The translations under genes were made by a program, and so were the position numbers. The notes beneath the pieces are model-generated. The model was not told the origin of the DNA. It was given only the letters and a program-made list of their open reading frames with translations, and did not search any database. Shown here one piece after another: positions 9,873-19,900 of a stretch of 64,000 nt of DNA. Source of the DNA: Chrysophaeum taylorii (Eukaryota; Sar; Pelagophyceae; Pelagomonadales; Pelagomonadaceae). The first letter of the stretch is position 1. Each line of letters opens with the position of its first letter. The stretch lies in contig JAQMWT010000168.1 in the NCBI GenBank assembly GCA_029834535.1, forward strand, positions 1-64,000. Reading direction: 5' to 3'.

Positions 9873-10586
9873 ATGACGACGATGTTGTGGACTTTCGTTT
9901 TCATCTCTTCGTCCGCGGCCTACACCAGCGTCGTGCGCCACCCCGGCATCGGCAAGGCCATCTCCAAAATCTCGACGAGGCCCAACGAGCAGATGCGCGT
10001 GGGAATCGTGAGTGACCTCGGGAGCATCGTCGACCTCGCCCATGCTGAGTTTGAGAAAGGCTATGAGGATCCTGTTCAAAAATTCGGCCTCAGACTCGTG
10101 CTGTGGCTTGGCTTCTTCCTCCGGCTCACCTACGGCGTCCCGCTCGACCACACTCTCCTCGTCTACGAAACGGACGACGACCTCTGCGGCATGGTCGAGC
10201 TCTCGATGCAGCCCGCGGGAAAATTGGCCGCCGCGATGCCGCCGCCGCAGTGGATCAAGCGCCTCAGGGGCGACCTCCACCCCTACTTGTCGAATTTGCT
10301 CGTGTCGCGCACACACCGGAACCGCGGCATCGGCAGGAATCTCGTTCGGGCCTGCGAGGCCGTCGTCCAACACCACTGGTGCCGCGACACCCTCGCGCTC
10401 CACTTCGACGCCCAGGACCCCTCCCTCTCCAGGTTCTACCGACGTCTCGGCTTCCAGTACGGTTCCACCAAGATGCGAGCCCCCCTTCCGATAACCACCA
10501 CCACCACCACCGAGATCGATGGCTTCTCCCTCTGCTACGCCGTCAAACCCCTGGAGGCGGTGGCGCTTCGAGCTTCTAAAAATTGA
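9873..10586 (+). CDS. GNAT-family N-acetyltransferase
   Basis: The first in-frame ATG is at 9873. About 237 residues. The acetyl-CoA-binding motif A is YLSNLLVSRTHRNRGIGRNL, containing R-x-x-G-I-G, followed by LHFDAQDPSLSRFYRRLGF, the typical motif B with its FYxxLGF element. A short hydrophobic leader ending SSSAAYTS could be a secretory or plastid presequence; this is weak. The substrate cannot be read from the sequence. The upstream gap to atlastin is 35 bp, so the two probably share a promoter. Confidence 0.82.
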   Translation: MTTMLWTFVFISSSAAYTSVVRHPGIGKAISKISTRPNEQMRVGIVSDLGSIVDLAHAEFEKGYEDPVQKFGLRLVLWLGFFLRLTYGVPLDHTLLVYETDDDLCGMVELSMQPAGKLAAAMPPPQWIKRLRGDLHPYLSNLLVSRTHRNRGIGRNLVRACEAVVQHHWCRDTLALHFDAQDPSLSRFYRRLGFQYGSTKMRAPLPITTTTTTEIDGFSLCYAVKPLEAVALRASKN

Positions 10587-10888
10587 TCATCCTTCTTCTT
10601 CGTTCTTCGTTAAAAAAGGTATTCGTTCATAAGGTGGTTGGTTGTTGTACGGCGAGAAGGGGATAACATTATAGAGCACCAGCCCCCTATAGCGCTTATC
10701 GCGCGTGACGTCGAGGAGAAGAAAACAAATAAATAAATAAACAACGTGCGGCGGTCGGTCGCGTCGACGAGTGCCGAGAGCGAATAAGCTGCAGCAGCAG
10801 CAGCAGGAAAACAATCATGTAGCAGCACAAGCAGAGGAAAGGCGGCGGCGGCGGCGGCGGCGGCGGCGTAATAAAATTGCTTCAACAA
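10587..10888. other. intergenic between GNAT and EF-3
   Basis: 302 bp between two converging genes. It contains a CAG run (10793-10806) and a GGC run (10842-10867). No gene is seen. Confidence 0.6.
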
Positions 10889-13800
10889 TTACGCGGCCCA
10901 GAGGTTGTGTTCCTCGGCGAACTCCTCCTCGTCCTCGTCGAGGTCGGCACCATTCTTGATCTTGTCCTTGACGCGCTTCATCATGACCTTGATTTCCTTT
11001 TTAGAGAGCTGTTTCTTCTGCTTGACTTCGGTGACGTTGCCAAAGGCGTCGGTGACTTCGGTAATCGCAACCTGGTCGTCGACCTTGGTCGCCAGGGCGT
11101 TGGTCATCCACTCGGGGTCGCCGTTGACGTTGGGGCGCGAGATGCCGTCGTCGTCCTTCTCGACGACCCACGTTTCGTTGCAGAGAGCCGAAGTGAAGTC
11201 GTTGTTGTGGGAAATGACGACGATGCCACCCTCGAATTCGCGGATAGCCCCGGCGAGCGCGCCGAGCGAGTCGCGATCGAGGTAGTTCGTCGGCTCGTCG
11301 AGGATGAGAAGGTGAGGCTGCATCCAGGTCGCCGCGCCCAGGACGACCTTGACCTTCTGGCCACCAGAGAGGGCCCCGATACGCGAGTGCGTCGCGAATT
11401 CGGCGTCGAGGCCGACGTTTTTGAGGTGGAGCTCGACGTTGGCCGAGGTGAGCGGGCGGAACATGCCCGAGGCAGCTTGCGCGACGCGCACGTCGACCTT
11501 CTTGCAGGCCTTGGCCCACCCGAGCTTGACGAGCTTTTTGAGGCCGATATAGGCCTTGTCTTCGTCGTAGGGCGCCTTGAACTGGACCTCGTAATCGTGT
11601 TCTTTCGTGGATTTGTTCGTCTTGCGCTCGCCCGTGAGGCGAGAAATGACGCGCTTTGATTTCTTTATTTCTCCCGTCTCGGGATTGGTCGAGGTCCATT
11701 CGAGCTGCTGCTTCTGGGCTTTTATCTCCTCGTCGGTCAACTTCATCGTCTCCTTCATGATCGCCTCCTTGTCGTCGCCCCCCGCGTACCGCCAGCGGAT
11801 GTACTCGTTGGCCGTTTTCGAGAGGTGGTCGCCGACCTTTTCGAAGGCGTGCTGGGCGATGTAGCCGATGCGGGCGTTGGGGTGCTGCCAGACCTTGCCC
11901 GTCGTCGGCTCGACTTCGCCCGTGAGACACTTGATGAGCGTCGATTTTCCGGCGCCGTTGGGTCCGACGCACGCGACGCGCGACGACAGCGAGACCTGGA
12001 CGGTCGCGCTTTCGATCGTGTTCTTGTCGTTTTTCGGGTACTGGTACGAGATGTTTTCGACCTTGATGAGGGCCTTTCCCTTGGACTTGACGCCCTCGAT
12101 CGGCGAGGGTTTGGGAAAGGAAAAGGTGAACTTGTTGGCCTTGAGCTCGAAGTAGGCCTTCGCCTCGGGCCGCACCTCGACGAACGCGGCGAGGTTTCCG
12201 CGGAAGAGCGAGAGCTTGAGGTCGGAGATCTCGAGGATGTGGTCGCAGACGTCGTTTAGCAAGCCCGAGTCGTGCGAGACCATGATCGCCGTCACCGATT
12301 TGAGACCCTTGAGATAGTCCTTGACCCACTTGACGTTCATCACGTCGAGGTGGTTGGTCGGCTCGTCCAACAACAAAATGTCGGCTCGCTGGAGCATCGC
12401 GCGCGACAACGCGAGCTTCATGCGCCAGCCCCCCGACAACGTCGTCACCGGATCGGTCAGCATTTTCTCGCTAAAGCCGACCCTGAGCATCATCGCCGCG
12501 ACGTCGTCGCGCGGCACGCCGCACGCCTGGATCCTCGCGTCGTTGAAGATGTAGTCGAGGCACGCGAGATGCGAGAGCTCGCCCAAAATATCCGCCTCGA
12601 CGAACACGGTGCGGACTTGGTCGGGTCCGGGAAAATTTTCGAGCTGATTGTTCGCGAGGGACCGCAGGAGACTCGTCTTCCCCGAGTCGTTCGCACCGAG
12701 GAGCCCGTACTTGTAGCCGCGCTTGAGTTTGAGCTGCGTGTTGTGCAGCAGGATCTTCGAGCCGTAGGCGAGCGTGAACTGGCAATTGCAGAGCTCTTCG
12801 GCGGCGTCGTCCGCTTCTTCGACCTCGTCCTCGGGGAGCGCGGCCTTCTCCTTGGCGCCGCGGCGCGCGGCATCGACGGCGGCGGCGACGTCGGTCACCA
12901 CGGCCCACGGCTCGAGCAGCTCGCAGAGCGCGTCGCTCCACGCGTCGGGGTCGAAGCAGTGGCGGGCCGCGAGGGCCGCGCCCACGCCCGACGCGTGCGC
13001 GAGGACGGTCGGGTGCTCGATAATGCCCGCCAGCGCGTTCTTGACAACGGATTCGAGCTCGGTCGCATCGGCGGCGCCCGCGCACCGTTGTTCGAGTCGC
13101 CGCATCAGCTCGACCGAGCGCTCGCACACGGCGCGGGCCTCGGGGTCGGCCAACTCGTCCGCGAGTTTCGCCAGACCGGGGAGCAGCGTCGGGAGAAACG
13201 GCGCTGCATCGCGCGGGTCGTCGACGAGCTTGGACATGTTGCAAATAATGAGCGCAGCCTGGCGCTTGAGGGCGGTCGCGCCCGCCGACCGGTCGCTGAG
13301 CGCGCGCGTCAAAAGCGGCACCACGATCGCGAGCGTCGGCGCGTCCACCGACTGGACGAACGTCGTCGCCGCGAGGGAATGAACGCACTCGGGCACCTCC
13401 TTGGGCCGGATCGCCGCCGACGTGAGCGCGGGCAGCATCGCCTCGATGTCGCGGTTCCCGCAGAGCTCGAGGGCTTCGCGCATCGCGTCCTGCGCCGCCT
13501 CGCTCACGTCCTTCTTCGTGTCCCAGAGGCACGACGCGACCGCAGGCACCACCTCCGGGAGCTTGGCGGCAACTTGCGCGGGCGCGGACGAGCACAGCGC
13601 CGAGATCCGCCGCAGCGCCGCGGCGCGCGTCTGCCACGATTCCTCGGGGGCAACGGCCGCGAACAACTTCTTCAACTCGAGCGGCGCCGAGGCGGGCGAC
13701 AATTGCGTCGAAGCCCACGTCGCCTTGGCGGCGACGCGCACGCCACCCTTCTTCGATCCCAAAGCCTTGAGGATCTGCGGGATTGCCTCCACGGCGAAGG

Positions 13801-14083
13801 GCTCCGCCGCCCGCCCGCCGGCGTCCGTCGCCAAACTCGCGAGCCACAGCCCGGCCTCGTCCAACGCTCCTTCTTTCCGGAAGGCGGCCTCCAATCCCGC
13901 GAGGGGGCCTTCCTTGAGCTCGGCGATCTTGGCGAGAACGTCCTTCGACGGCTTTGGCGGTTCCGCAGCAGCAGCAGCCTTCTTCGCGCTCGCCTTGGAC
14001 GACGACCCCGACGACGACGACGACGACGACACCCGCTTCGCGTTCGTGTTGACGGCAGCACTCTTGACGTTCTCCTTGGGCAT
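10889..14083 (-). CDS. EF3: translation elongation factor 3 (ABC-F ATPase)
   Basis: 1,064 residues, close to the fungal EF-3 length. After a Ser/Ala/Lys-rich N-terminus there is a HEAT-repeat region (about 50-400) with the family segment AALIICNMSKLVDDP. The first ABC domain has P-loop GANDSGKTS (about 461) and signature LSGGWRMKL (about 546). The second has GPNGAGKST (about 704) and LSGGQKVKV (about 903), and carries the inserted chromodomain-like segment (YEVQFKAPYDEDKAYIG) typical of EF-3. The C-terminus is Lys-rich and acidic. EF-3 helps release E-site tRNA on the ribosome and is found in fungi and in several algae and oomycetes. No intron is needed. Confidence 0.95.
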   Translation of the reverse strand: MPKENVKSAAVNTNAKRVSSSSSSSGSSSKASAKKAAAAAEPPKPSKDVLAKIAELKEGPLAGLEAAFRKEGALDEAGLWLASLATDAGGRAAEPFAVEAIPQILKALGSKKGGVRVAAKATWASTQLSPASAPLELKKLFAAVAPEESWQTRAAALRRISALCSSAPAQVAAKLPEVVPAVASCLWDTKKDVSEAAQDAMREALELCGNRDIEAMLPALTSAAIRPKEVPECVHSLAATTFVQSVDAPTLAIVVPLLTRALSDRSAGATALKRQAALIICNMSKLVDDPRDAAPFLPTLLPGLAKLADELADPEARAVCERSVELMRRLEQRCAGAADATELESVVKNALAGIIEHPTVLAHASGVGAALAARHCFDPDAWSDALCELLEPWAVVTDVAAAVDAARRGAKEKAALPEDEVEEADDAAEELCNCQFTLAYGSKILLHNTQLKLKRGYKYGLLGANDSGKTSLLRSLANNQLENFPGPDQVRTVFVEADILGELSHLACLDYIFNDARIQACGVPRDDVAAMMLRVGFSEKMLTDPVTTLSGGWRMKLALSRAMLQRADILLLDEPTNHLDVMNVKWVKDYLKGLKSVTAIMVSHDSGLLNDVCDHILEISDLKLSLFRGNLAAFVEVRPEAKAYFELKANKFTFSFPKPSPIEGVKSKGKALIKVENISYQYPKNDKNTIESATVQVSLSSRVACVGPNGAGKSTLIKCLTGEVEPTTGKVWQHPNARIGYIAQHAFEKVGDHLSKTANEYIRWRYAGGDDKEAIMKETMKLTDEEIKAQKQQLEWTSTNPETGEIKKSKRVISRLTGERKTNKSTKEHDYEVQFKAPYDEDKAYIGLKKLVKLGWAKACKKVDVRVAQAASGMFRPLTSANVELHLKNVGLDAEFATHSRIGALSGGQKVKVVLGAATWMQPHLLILDEPTNYLDRDSLGALAGAIREFEGGIVVISHNNDFTSALCNETWVVEKDDDGISRPNVNGDPEWMTNALATKVDDQVAITEVTDAFGNVTEVKQKKQLSKKEIKVMMKRVKDKIKNGADLDEDEEEFAEEHNLWAA

Positions 14084-14446
14084 GACTCTCTCTCTTTCTT
14101 CTTCTACTTGGGGACGACGACGACGAACGACGACGGGCCGGAGGACTGGCGACGACGACGACTACTATTTATCCTGCTGTTACGTGACTCCTGGTGCCAG
14201 AGGAGATCCCACACACCTTGACGCTTGGTTGTCAACAAGACAGATTGTTCGTGACGCGAACACAACTGGCGGTTGCACTTTTTGTGGGCTTTCGAGTATG
14301 TGTCTTCAACCGGGGACCCATCGGGGACCCATCTTCCCCCGCGATCTTCACACCCCCACTGTTGTTCTTGAGTTGCAGTTAGGATCGCCTTCTTTAAATT
14401 TAATTTAGTGCGCAGAACATTCACACACTTATCTTCGTCTTCTTCT
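14084..14446. other. intergenic upstream of EF-3
   Basis: 363 bp that should hold the EF-3 promoter and the 3' region of the oxygenase gene. It has a GAC run and a duplicated CGGGGACCCATC (near 14310-14335). No gene recognised. Confidence 0.5.
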
Positions 14447-16408
14447 TTAGCTCCTGCTGCTGCTGCTGCTCCTGCTGCTGCTGCTGGTGGTGGTTCGAGG
14501 GTGGAGGGCGACGGCGATCTCGATGGTGAGAATGTCGACGGCGATATTGCCGGCGACCAAAAAGCCGTGGAGGGTGCCCGAGGGAATCACGGCAAAGGTC
14601 CAGACCGGGACGTCCATGAGGCCGACTCCCGGTGTCGTCAGCGTGATGGGCCCCGTGATCGGGACGACGATGACGTCGTAGTAGTGCGAGCTCGGGGCCT
14701 GGGTGGTGTTGGCGCCGAAGGAGACGATTTTAGCGCGAAGGTGGCGATACCCGAGGTCCTTGAGAGCTCGGCGGCGCTCGGCGAAGACCTCGGCGGGCAG
14801 GGACGCCGGGACGATCGAGAGGAGGGACCAGATCGTCGCCGCGTTTGTGGTCCCGGGCTCGGGGCGCGCGCCGTTGGATCCGAGGGAGGTCGCGTCGGCG
14901 TAGCGGAGTCTGTCGCCCGCCATGGAGGCCTGCGTCAGAAAGCGGCGCGAGGGTTCGCTAAGCGTCTGATTGACGCGATCTCGAGTCCAAGCGTCGACGT
15001 CCCTCGACCGCGGGACAAACTGGAGCACGAGTTCCCGCCCGTCTTCCGAGGGCGTCGCAGCCCTCGTGTGCGCCACGCGACTCGGGATGAAGGCGACGTG
15101 GGCCGCGCGTCCGTCGTAGACCGAGTAGTGGCCGCACCGTCCCGAGAAGCCCGAGCCGTACGTCACCGCGCCGTCGAGGAGCACGCGGATCTCGTCGATC
15201 GCCTGGACGCGCGGCTCGTGCGCCAGCGCCCGGCCCCCCGCGCGCAGGGACGACGTGTGCCCCTCGAGCAGCGCGAGGTGCGGCGTGCTGAGGGCGTGGC
15301 GCCACGTCGTTGTCTTTTTTTTTTCCGACGGCGCGACGACGGCGGGCATCGCGCGCTTCTTCAACTCGCGAGCGGGCACGGCCGTTCTCGCGGCGCGCGC
15401 CGCGCGGTCTTCGACGGAAGGCGTACAGTCCCGCGGCTCCTCCTCTTCGTCGCGGAAATCAAATATCCGGTCATCCCCCTCTTTCTGGCGGCGCTGTCCC
15501 GTCGGCGCGGCGCCCGTGAAGAGAGGATCGAACGGCGACGACGTCCGGGTCGGCTTGTCCTCGACGGGCAAGAACGAAAACCAGTCGTCGCTCCGCCAGG
15601 GCGGCTGCGTGCGGCGGACGTCGAAGTGTCGCGGTCGCCGCACGGCACGCACGCACTCCTCGGTCCCGTACTGCACCAGAAAGGCGAATCTGCCGCCGTC
15701 GTCGTGCGTGGCGTGCCACGTATGGCCGAGCCACGCGACGCCCGTGTTGGGCATCGTCGGACCCCAGTGCAGCGCGAGACCCGGCCATCGCTTGGCCGCG
15801 TGCTCGGCGACCGCGGCCGTCTGGCACCGCGGCTCGTCGTCGGGCCGGTCCTTGATGTTGAACCAACCGCCCTCCGAGCCGCACGAAATATCCGCGCGCG
15901 CGTCCTGCGCGAGCACCTTTGCGCGGTGCGAGCCGTCGACGAACGACGCGGGGGCTCTGACGCCCTCCTCGACCTCCAGGAGCACCCACACCGAGGCGCT
16001 GCTGTTGGCCCCGCACGCCTCGGCCCACAAGTCCAGGTCCGTGTGGAGCGATTGGCGGTCGCCTCTCGCTTTGCGCACCGGATTCGTCGCGATTACGAAC
16101 AACTTTTGTTCGCCCAGGAGGGCCTTGGCCGCGCCCACGTAATCGGGGTGCCGGGCCAACGTGCGACACGCGCCTCCCTCGACCTGCCAGCACCCCTTGG
16201 CGTAGGGCTTGCGCGGCAGGATCGTCCGATTCCGACGCCAGGCGTCCGCCTCCTTTTCGGCGATAGCGGCGAGGCGGCTCACCGATTCGGACACGGAGAA
16301 AAATGCGAGCGAGCCCCCCGGAGAAGAATACGAGGAGATCTGAGCCCGCGCGTCCCTTGGGACGCCGAAGATCAACACCAGCGCCGCGATTCTCCGTCCC
16401 ATGAACAT
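14447..16408 (-). CDS. secreted PhyH-like dioxygenase with C-terminal cupin-like domains
   Basis: 653 residues from the ATG at 16408. A signal peptide (MFMGRRIAALVLIFGV...ARA) opens the protein. The N-terminal half has SLHTDLDLW, an H-x-D iron site, then SVWVLLEVEEG and SFVDGSHR, with a later WLGHTWHATH. This pattern resembles phytanoyl-CoA-dioxygenase-type Fe(II)/2-oxoglutarate enzymes. After a charged linker (about 290-380) a cupin-like stretch (GHYSVYDGRAAHVAFIPSRV) and a second one (VPITGPITLTTPGVG...IPSGTLHGF) follow. The combination is unusual. The substrate is unknown, and the low-complexity Ser/Arg tail may be non-structural. Confidence 0.6.
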   Translation of the reverse strand: MFMGRRIAALVLIFGVPRDARAQISSYSSPGGSLAFFSVSESVSRLAAIAEKEADAWRRNRTILPRKPYAKGCWQVEGGACRTLARHPDYVGAAKALLGEQKLFVIATNPVRKARGDRQSLHTDLDLWAEACGANSSASVWVLLEVEEGVRAPASFVDGSHRAKVLAQDARADISCGSEGGWFNIKDRPDDEPRCQTAAVAEHAAKRWPGLALHWGPTMPNTGVAWLGHTWHATHDDGGRFAFLVQYGTEECVRAVRRPRHFDVRRTQPPWRSDDWFSFLPVEDKPTRTSSPFDPLFTGAAPTGQRRQKEGDDRIFDFRDEEEEPRDCTPSVEDRAARAARTAVPARELKKRAMPAVVAPSEKKKTTTWRHALSTPHLALLEGHTSSLRAGGRALAHEPRVQAIDEIRVLLDGAVTYGSGFSGRCGHYSVYDGRAAHVAFIPSRVAHTRAATPSEDGRELVLQFVPRSRDVDAWTRDRVNQTLSEPSRRFLTQASMAGDRLRYADATSLGSNGARPEPGTTNAATIWSLLSIVPASLPAEVFAERRRALKDLGYRHLRAKIVSFGANTTQAPSSHYYDVIVVPITGPITLTTPGVGLMDVPVWTFAVIPSGTLHGFLVAGNIAVDILTIEIAVALHPRTTTSSSSRSSSSSRS

Positions 16409-16972
16409 TCCAAGCCGCCGCGGCGGAACATCCCTGCTGGCAGCAGATTACGATTCCGATAATAATAATAATAATAATAATACCGGGTACACACACACAC
16501 ACACACACACGCCTCGGAAAATTCGAAACCGCTTTGGATTTCGTAGAGTGCCACAAAATTATAATACGAGGCAAGAAGACTTTCCGGTCAAGTGCGGGGA
16601 GACGACATCGTGATGTCAATTTGCCCTCGGCCGGGCAGGGCAGGCACCAAAGTTTTTAATAATCAGAAGACGAAGGCTCGTATATTATATTTTTTTGCAG
16701 AGTTGCGTGGTAATTCTTGGAATTCTTCCGAGATACGTACTGTTCGTCGTCGCCAAGGCAGGCATTCTCCACACTCGGCCAAAACAACAAATATATATAT
16801 GGCAACAGATTTTAAAGGGCACGACCAACAACAAGAAGGATATGGCAATGGCCGCGCGCGAAGTTTTTTTATAAGCAGCGTCGGTGCTTCTTCAAAAGGC
16901 TAATTAATTAATTAATAAATAACCTAGAAAAAAATATTTCGGACGGAGGGAGAAAATGTTATTCACCGAGAT
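16409..16972. other. intergenic with simple repeats
   Basis: It contains an AAT run (about 16459-16483), a CA run (about 16490-16510) and AT-rich sequence near 16895-16940 (TTAATTAATTAATTAA). No gene supported. Confidence 0.6.
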
Positions 16973-19900
16973 CTATCTATCCGGGGGGGAAAGGGCGTGG
17001 AGCGCGGCCTGGACGGCCGCGCAGAGGTCGGGCCAATGGAGCCAGCCGGGGGGGCGGGGAGTGTCGTCGTCGTCGAAAAAAGCACTTTGACAGCAGAAGA
17101 GGACCGCGTCGACGGTGCGGAGGGCCGGGTGGACGCGCATCATGGTTGCCGCGAGGTCGCAGGCGACGAGGGCGTCGGCTCGCGATCGGGCGGAAAGGAG
17201 GTAGGAAGCGACGACGATGTGCGGGGAGTCGAAGAGCGAGGCGTCGGGGTCGAGGCGGCGGGAAACGGCAGCGAGGGCAGCGTCGTAGTAGAGAGTTCTC
17301 GTCAAGTCAGCGGCCCCGACGCGCAGGGCGAGGTCGGCGAGGCGCGAAGAATCGTTGTTTGTCGCCGCAGCAGCTCGTCTGATGTCGGCGAAGCGCGAAA
17401 AAAGACCGAGTCTGGTCGCGCGTTCTGGAGGAAGCGTCTCGAGGAAGGCGGCCTCGGCCGTTGCCGAGTAGTCGATACCTCGCGGGCAGCCGCGACGCGC
17501 GAGAAAGGCGAAGGCTTGGTCGTCGCAGGCCGCGAGGAGATCAAACCACGTCGCGCCGAGAAGAGTATCGTCTGCGGCGGCGGGGTCGTTCTTAGATAAT
17601 AACAAAAACGACGATAGAGCGTCGTCTCGCGAGAAATTATCGGAAGGACCGGCGACGAAGTCGAGGAGGCGCCAGAGGCGGTCGGCGTCTCCGACGGGAA
17701 TTTTGGAGCTTCTTCTTTTTTTTCTGGCTCGCAGGACGCGCGACGCGAGCTCGACCTTGTTGTCGTCGTCGTCTCTGTCGACGGTAACCTCCTCCCAGTC
17801 CGCGAGGATCTCTGAGACTCCGTAATAGAAAACGGCCGAGGGATCGTCGATCAGTTTTGCCAACGAAGCGAGAGTCCCGTGGTCACCTTCTCCCGCATCC
17901 ACCAAAGCGCGAATTACGGCCGAGACGGCGGCGTCGTCGCCCGAGCGCTCGAGGAGCCCGGCTAACGCCTCGGGCGTCGAGGTTTCGCGAGCAGCATCCC
18001 CAAAAGCTTTCGAAACGACAGCGTCCACGTCGAAAGGACTTCTTCTTCCCGTGCCTCGGAGCAGCAGCAGCAGCAGGGTTGCGAAGTGCCGGAGGTGGTC
18101 CTTCGTGGTCGTCGCCGCGCGCTCCGCCGCCGCCCGTTCCAACATTGATAAGAAATCCGGGTCGTCGAGGACAGCGGCCTTGGCCATCGCCGGGTCGAGC
18201 TCGGCCGCTTCCTCGAAGGACGCGAGGTCGCGCGGCCCGACGTGGACAGAAATTCGCTGATTCTCGAGAACGCGCCTCAGAAGGAGGACGTCGCGGGAAT
18301 CGCGAAAGGCCGCCCGGAGCTCGTCCACCGCGTTCCTTCCGCACGTCACTAATTTCGACACCACGGGGGCCACGCGGTCGTTTATGTTTCGCGCGACAAC
18401 CTCTTCTTCTTCTTCTTCTTCTAGCTCGGAGCAAGCGAAGAGCTCGTTCCGGAGGGCGAGCTCGAATACGTCCGAGGAGACCAAGGTGGGATCCTTGAAT
18501 TTCGGGGCCAGTTTGGCCAGAGCTGCCGCGTTCTTGGCGTCGGCGACCTTGGCCAACTCGAAGAGGACCTCCTCGCGGGCTCGAGGTCTGTCGCCGTCTT
18601 CCAAAAGGTCGCCAAAGAGTCGCTTCGCGTCGACGTCGCGCGTCGTCGTCGAACGCCTCGCGGCTCGCGAGAAGCTCGCGAGGTCGAGGTACTGGCGCTG
18701 CGCGCGTCGAGTCAAGTCGGGGTCGTCCGACGCGTAGTGCTTGGCCAGGTTGCACAACAGCTTGAGAGGCGCGACCTTTGTCTCGCGGGCATACCTGTCC
18801 TTGATCCACGCGACGAGCTCGGGCTTCGAGAAGGCCTCCAAGGCCCGGGGGACGTCGCCCTTAGAAGCACCGAGGACTCCGGCATCGGCCGCGGCGAGCC
18901 CGACGGCGTCGGTCCTCTTCGCCGCCGCTAGGAGTCGCGCCGAAAGCGCTTCGTAGTCTCCCTCGTCCCACATCTCGTCCAGAAGGTTCTTTTTGGCGGG
19001 AGGAGGAGACGTCGTTTTTTTCATCGACAGCTGCTGCTGCTGCTCGGAGGATGAGGATATCATCGAGTACGCGCGACCGACGCGAGCGACGAGCTCGCGC
19101 CTCTCGCCGTCAAACTCGAAATCGTCGTCGACGCCGGGATCGTCGGCGTGCTCGAGACACCACTTGAGGCCGCGGTCGAGGGCCGACGTGGTCGCCGCCG
19201 CGCGAATCGCCGCGTTCCGGGAAAACCCGAGCGCGACGATTTCGTCGACGAGAGTAGCGTCGACGCGAGGGGCTGCGCGCGCCGCGAGAATTTTTTCCAC
19301 CTCTCGGAAAACGTCCGACACCTTTTCTCGCGGCGACGCGAGGGCTGCGGCGAGGGCCTCGTCGCCGCTGCCCGCGAGCAACAGGTCCTCGAGGGTGGCA
19401 GAAGGTTTCTGAGTCGACAACTTGGCCCACGCGTCGACGAGAACGGAAGTCCTGGCGCTCCTAAGTCTGAGCGCGTTCGCGGCGACGAATTTCCGAGCGT
19501 CTCGCGGAATCTTCGAGTCGTCGCACGCGGCTATCGCTGCCTCGACCGCCAGAGCGGCGACGACGCGGTTGTCGGGGTTGAGCCGCGCTGCTCTGCCGAG
19601 CCGGAGCGCGACGTCGGCGGCGTCGTTTCCGCCGCCGTTTCCGCCGCCGCCGGCGGAGTATGCAAACCGGGCTCCGGCGGCCGCCGCGAGGCGCTCGGAT
19701 TCTGTCGTCGCGCGGCTCGAGAGCGCGGCCGCCCTCACCGCGAGCGGCGCGTCGTCTTCGTCGTCGAAGTAAGGGTCTCCCGCGTCGAGAACAATGCCTT
19801 GCGCCCAGGCCCTCAGGCGTTCCGGCACGCCGAGGCTCGAGTCGTCCATCGCCGGTCGCTCCGGCATCGCCCAACGAACGACGAGGTCGATCGCCGATAG

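Noticed and set aside
12272-14221. Plus-strand open frame of 649 codons opposite EF-3, and similar long antisense frames opposite the oxygenase (14408-16462), the kinase (25557-27653) and dynein
   Set aside because: They have Arg-rich, low-information translations without motifs and mirror GC-rich codon use of clearly recognised genes on the other strand.
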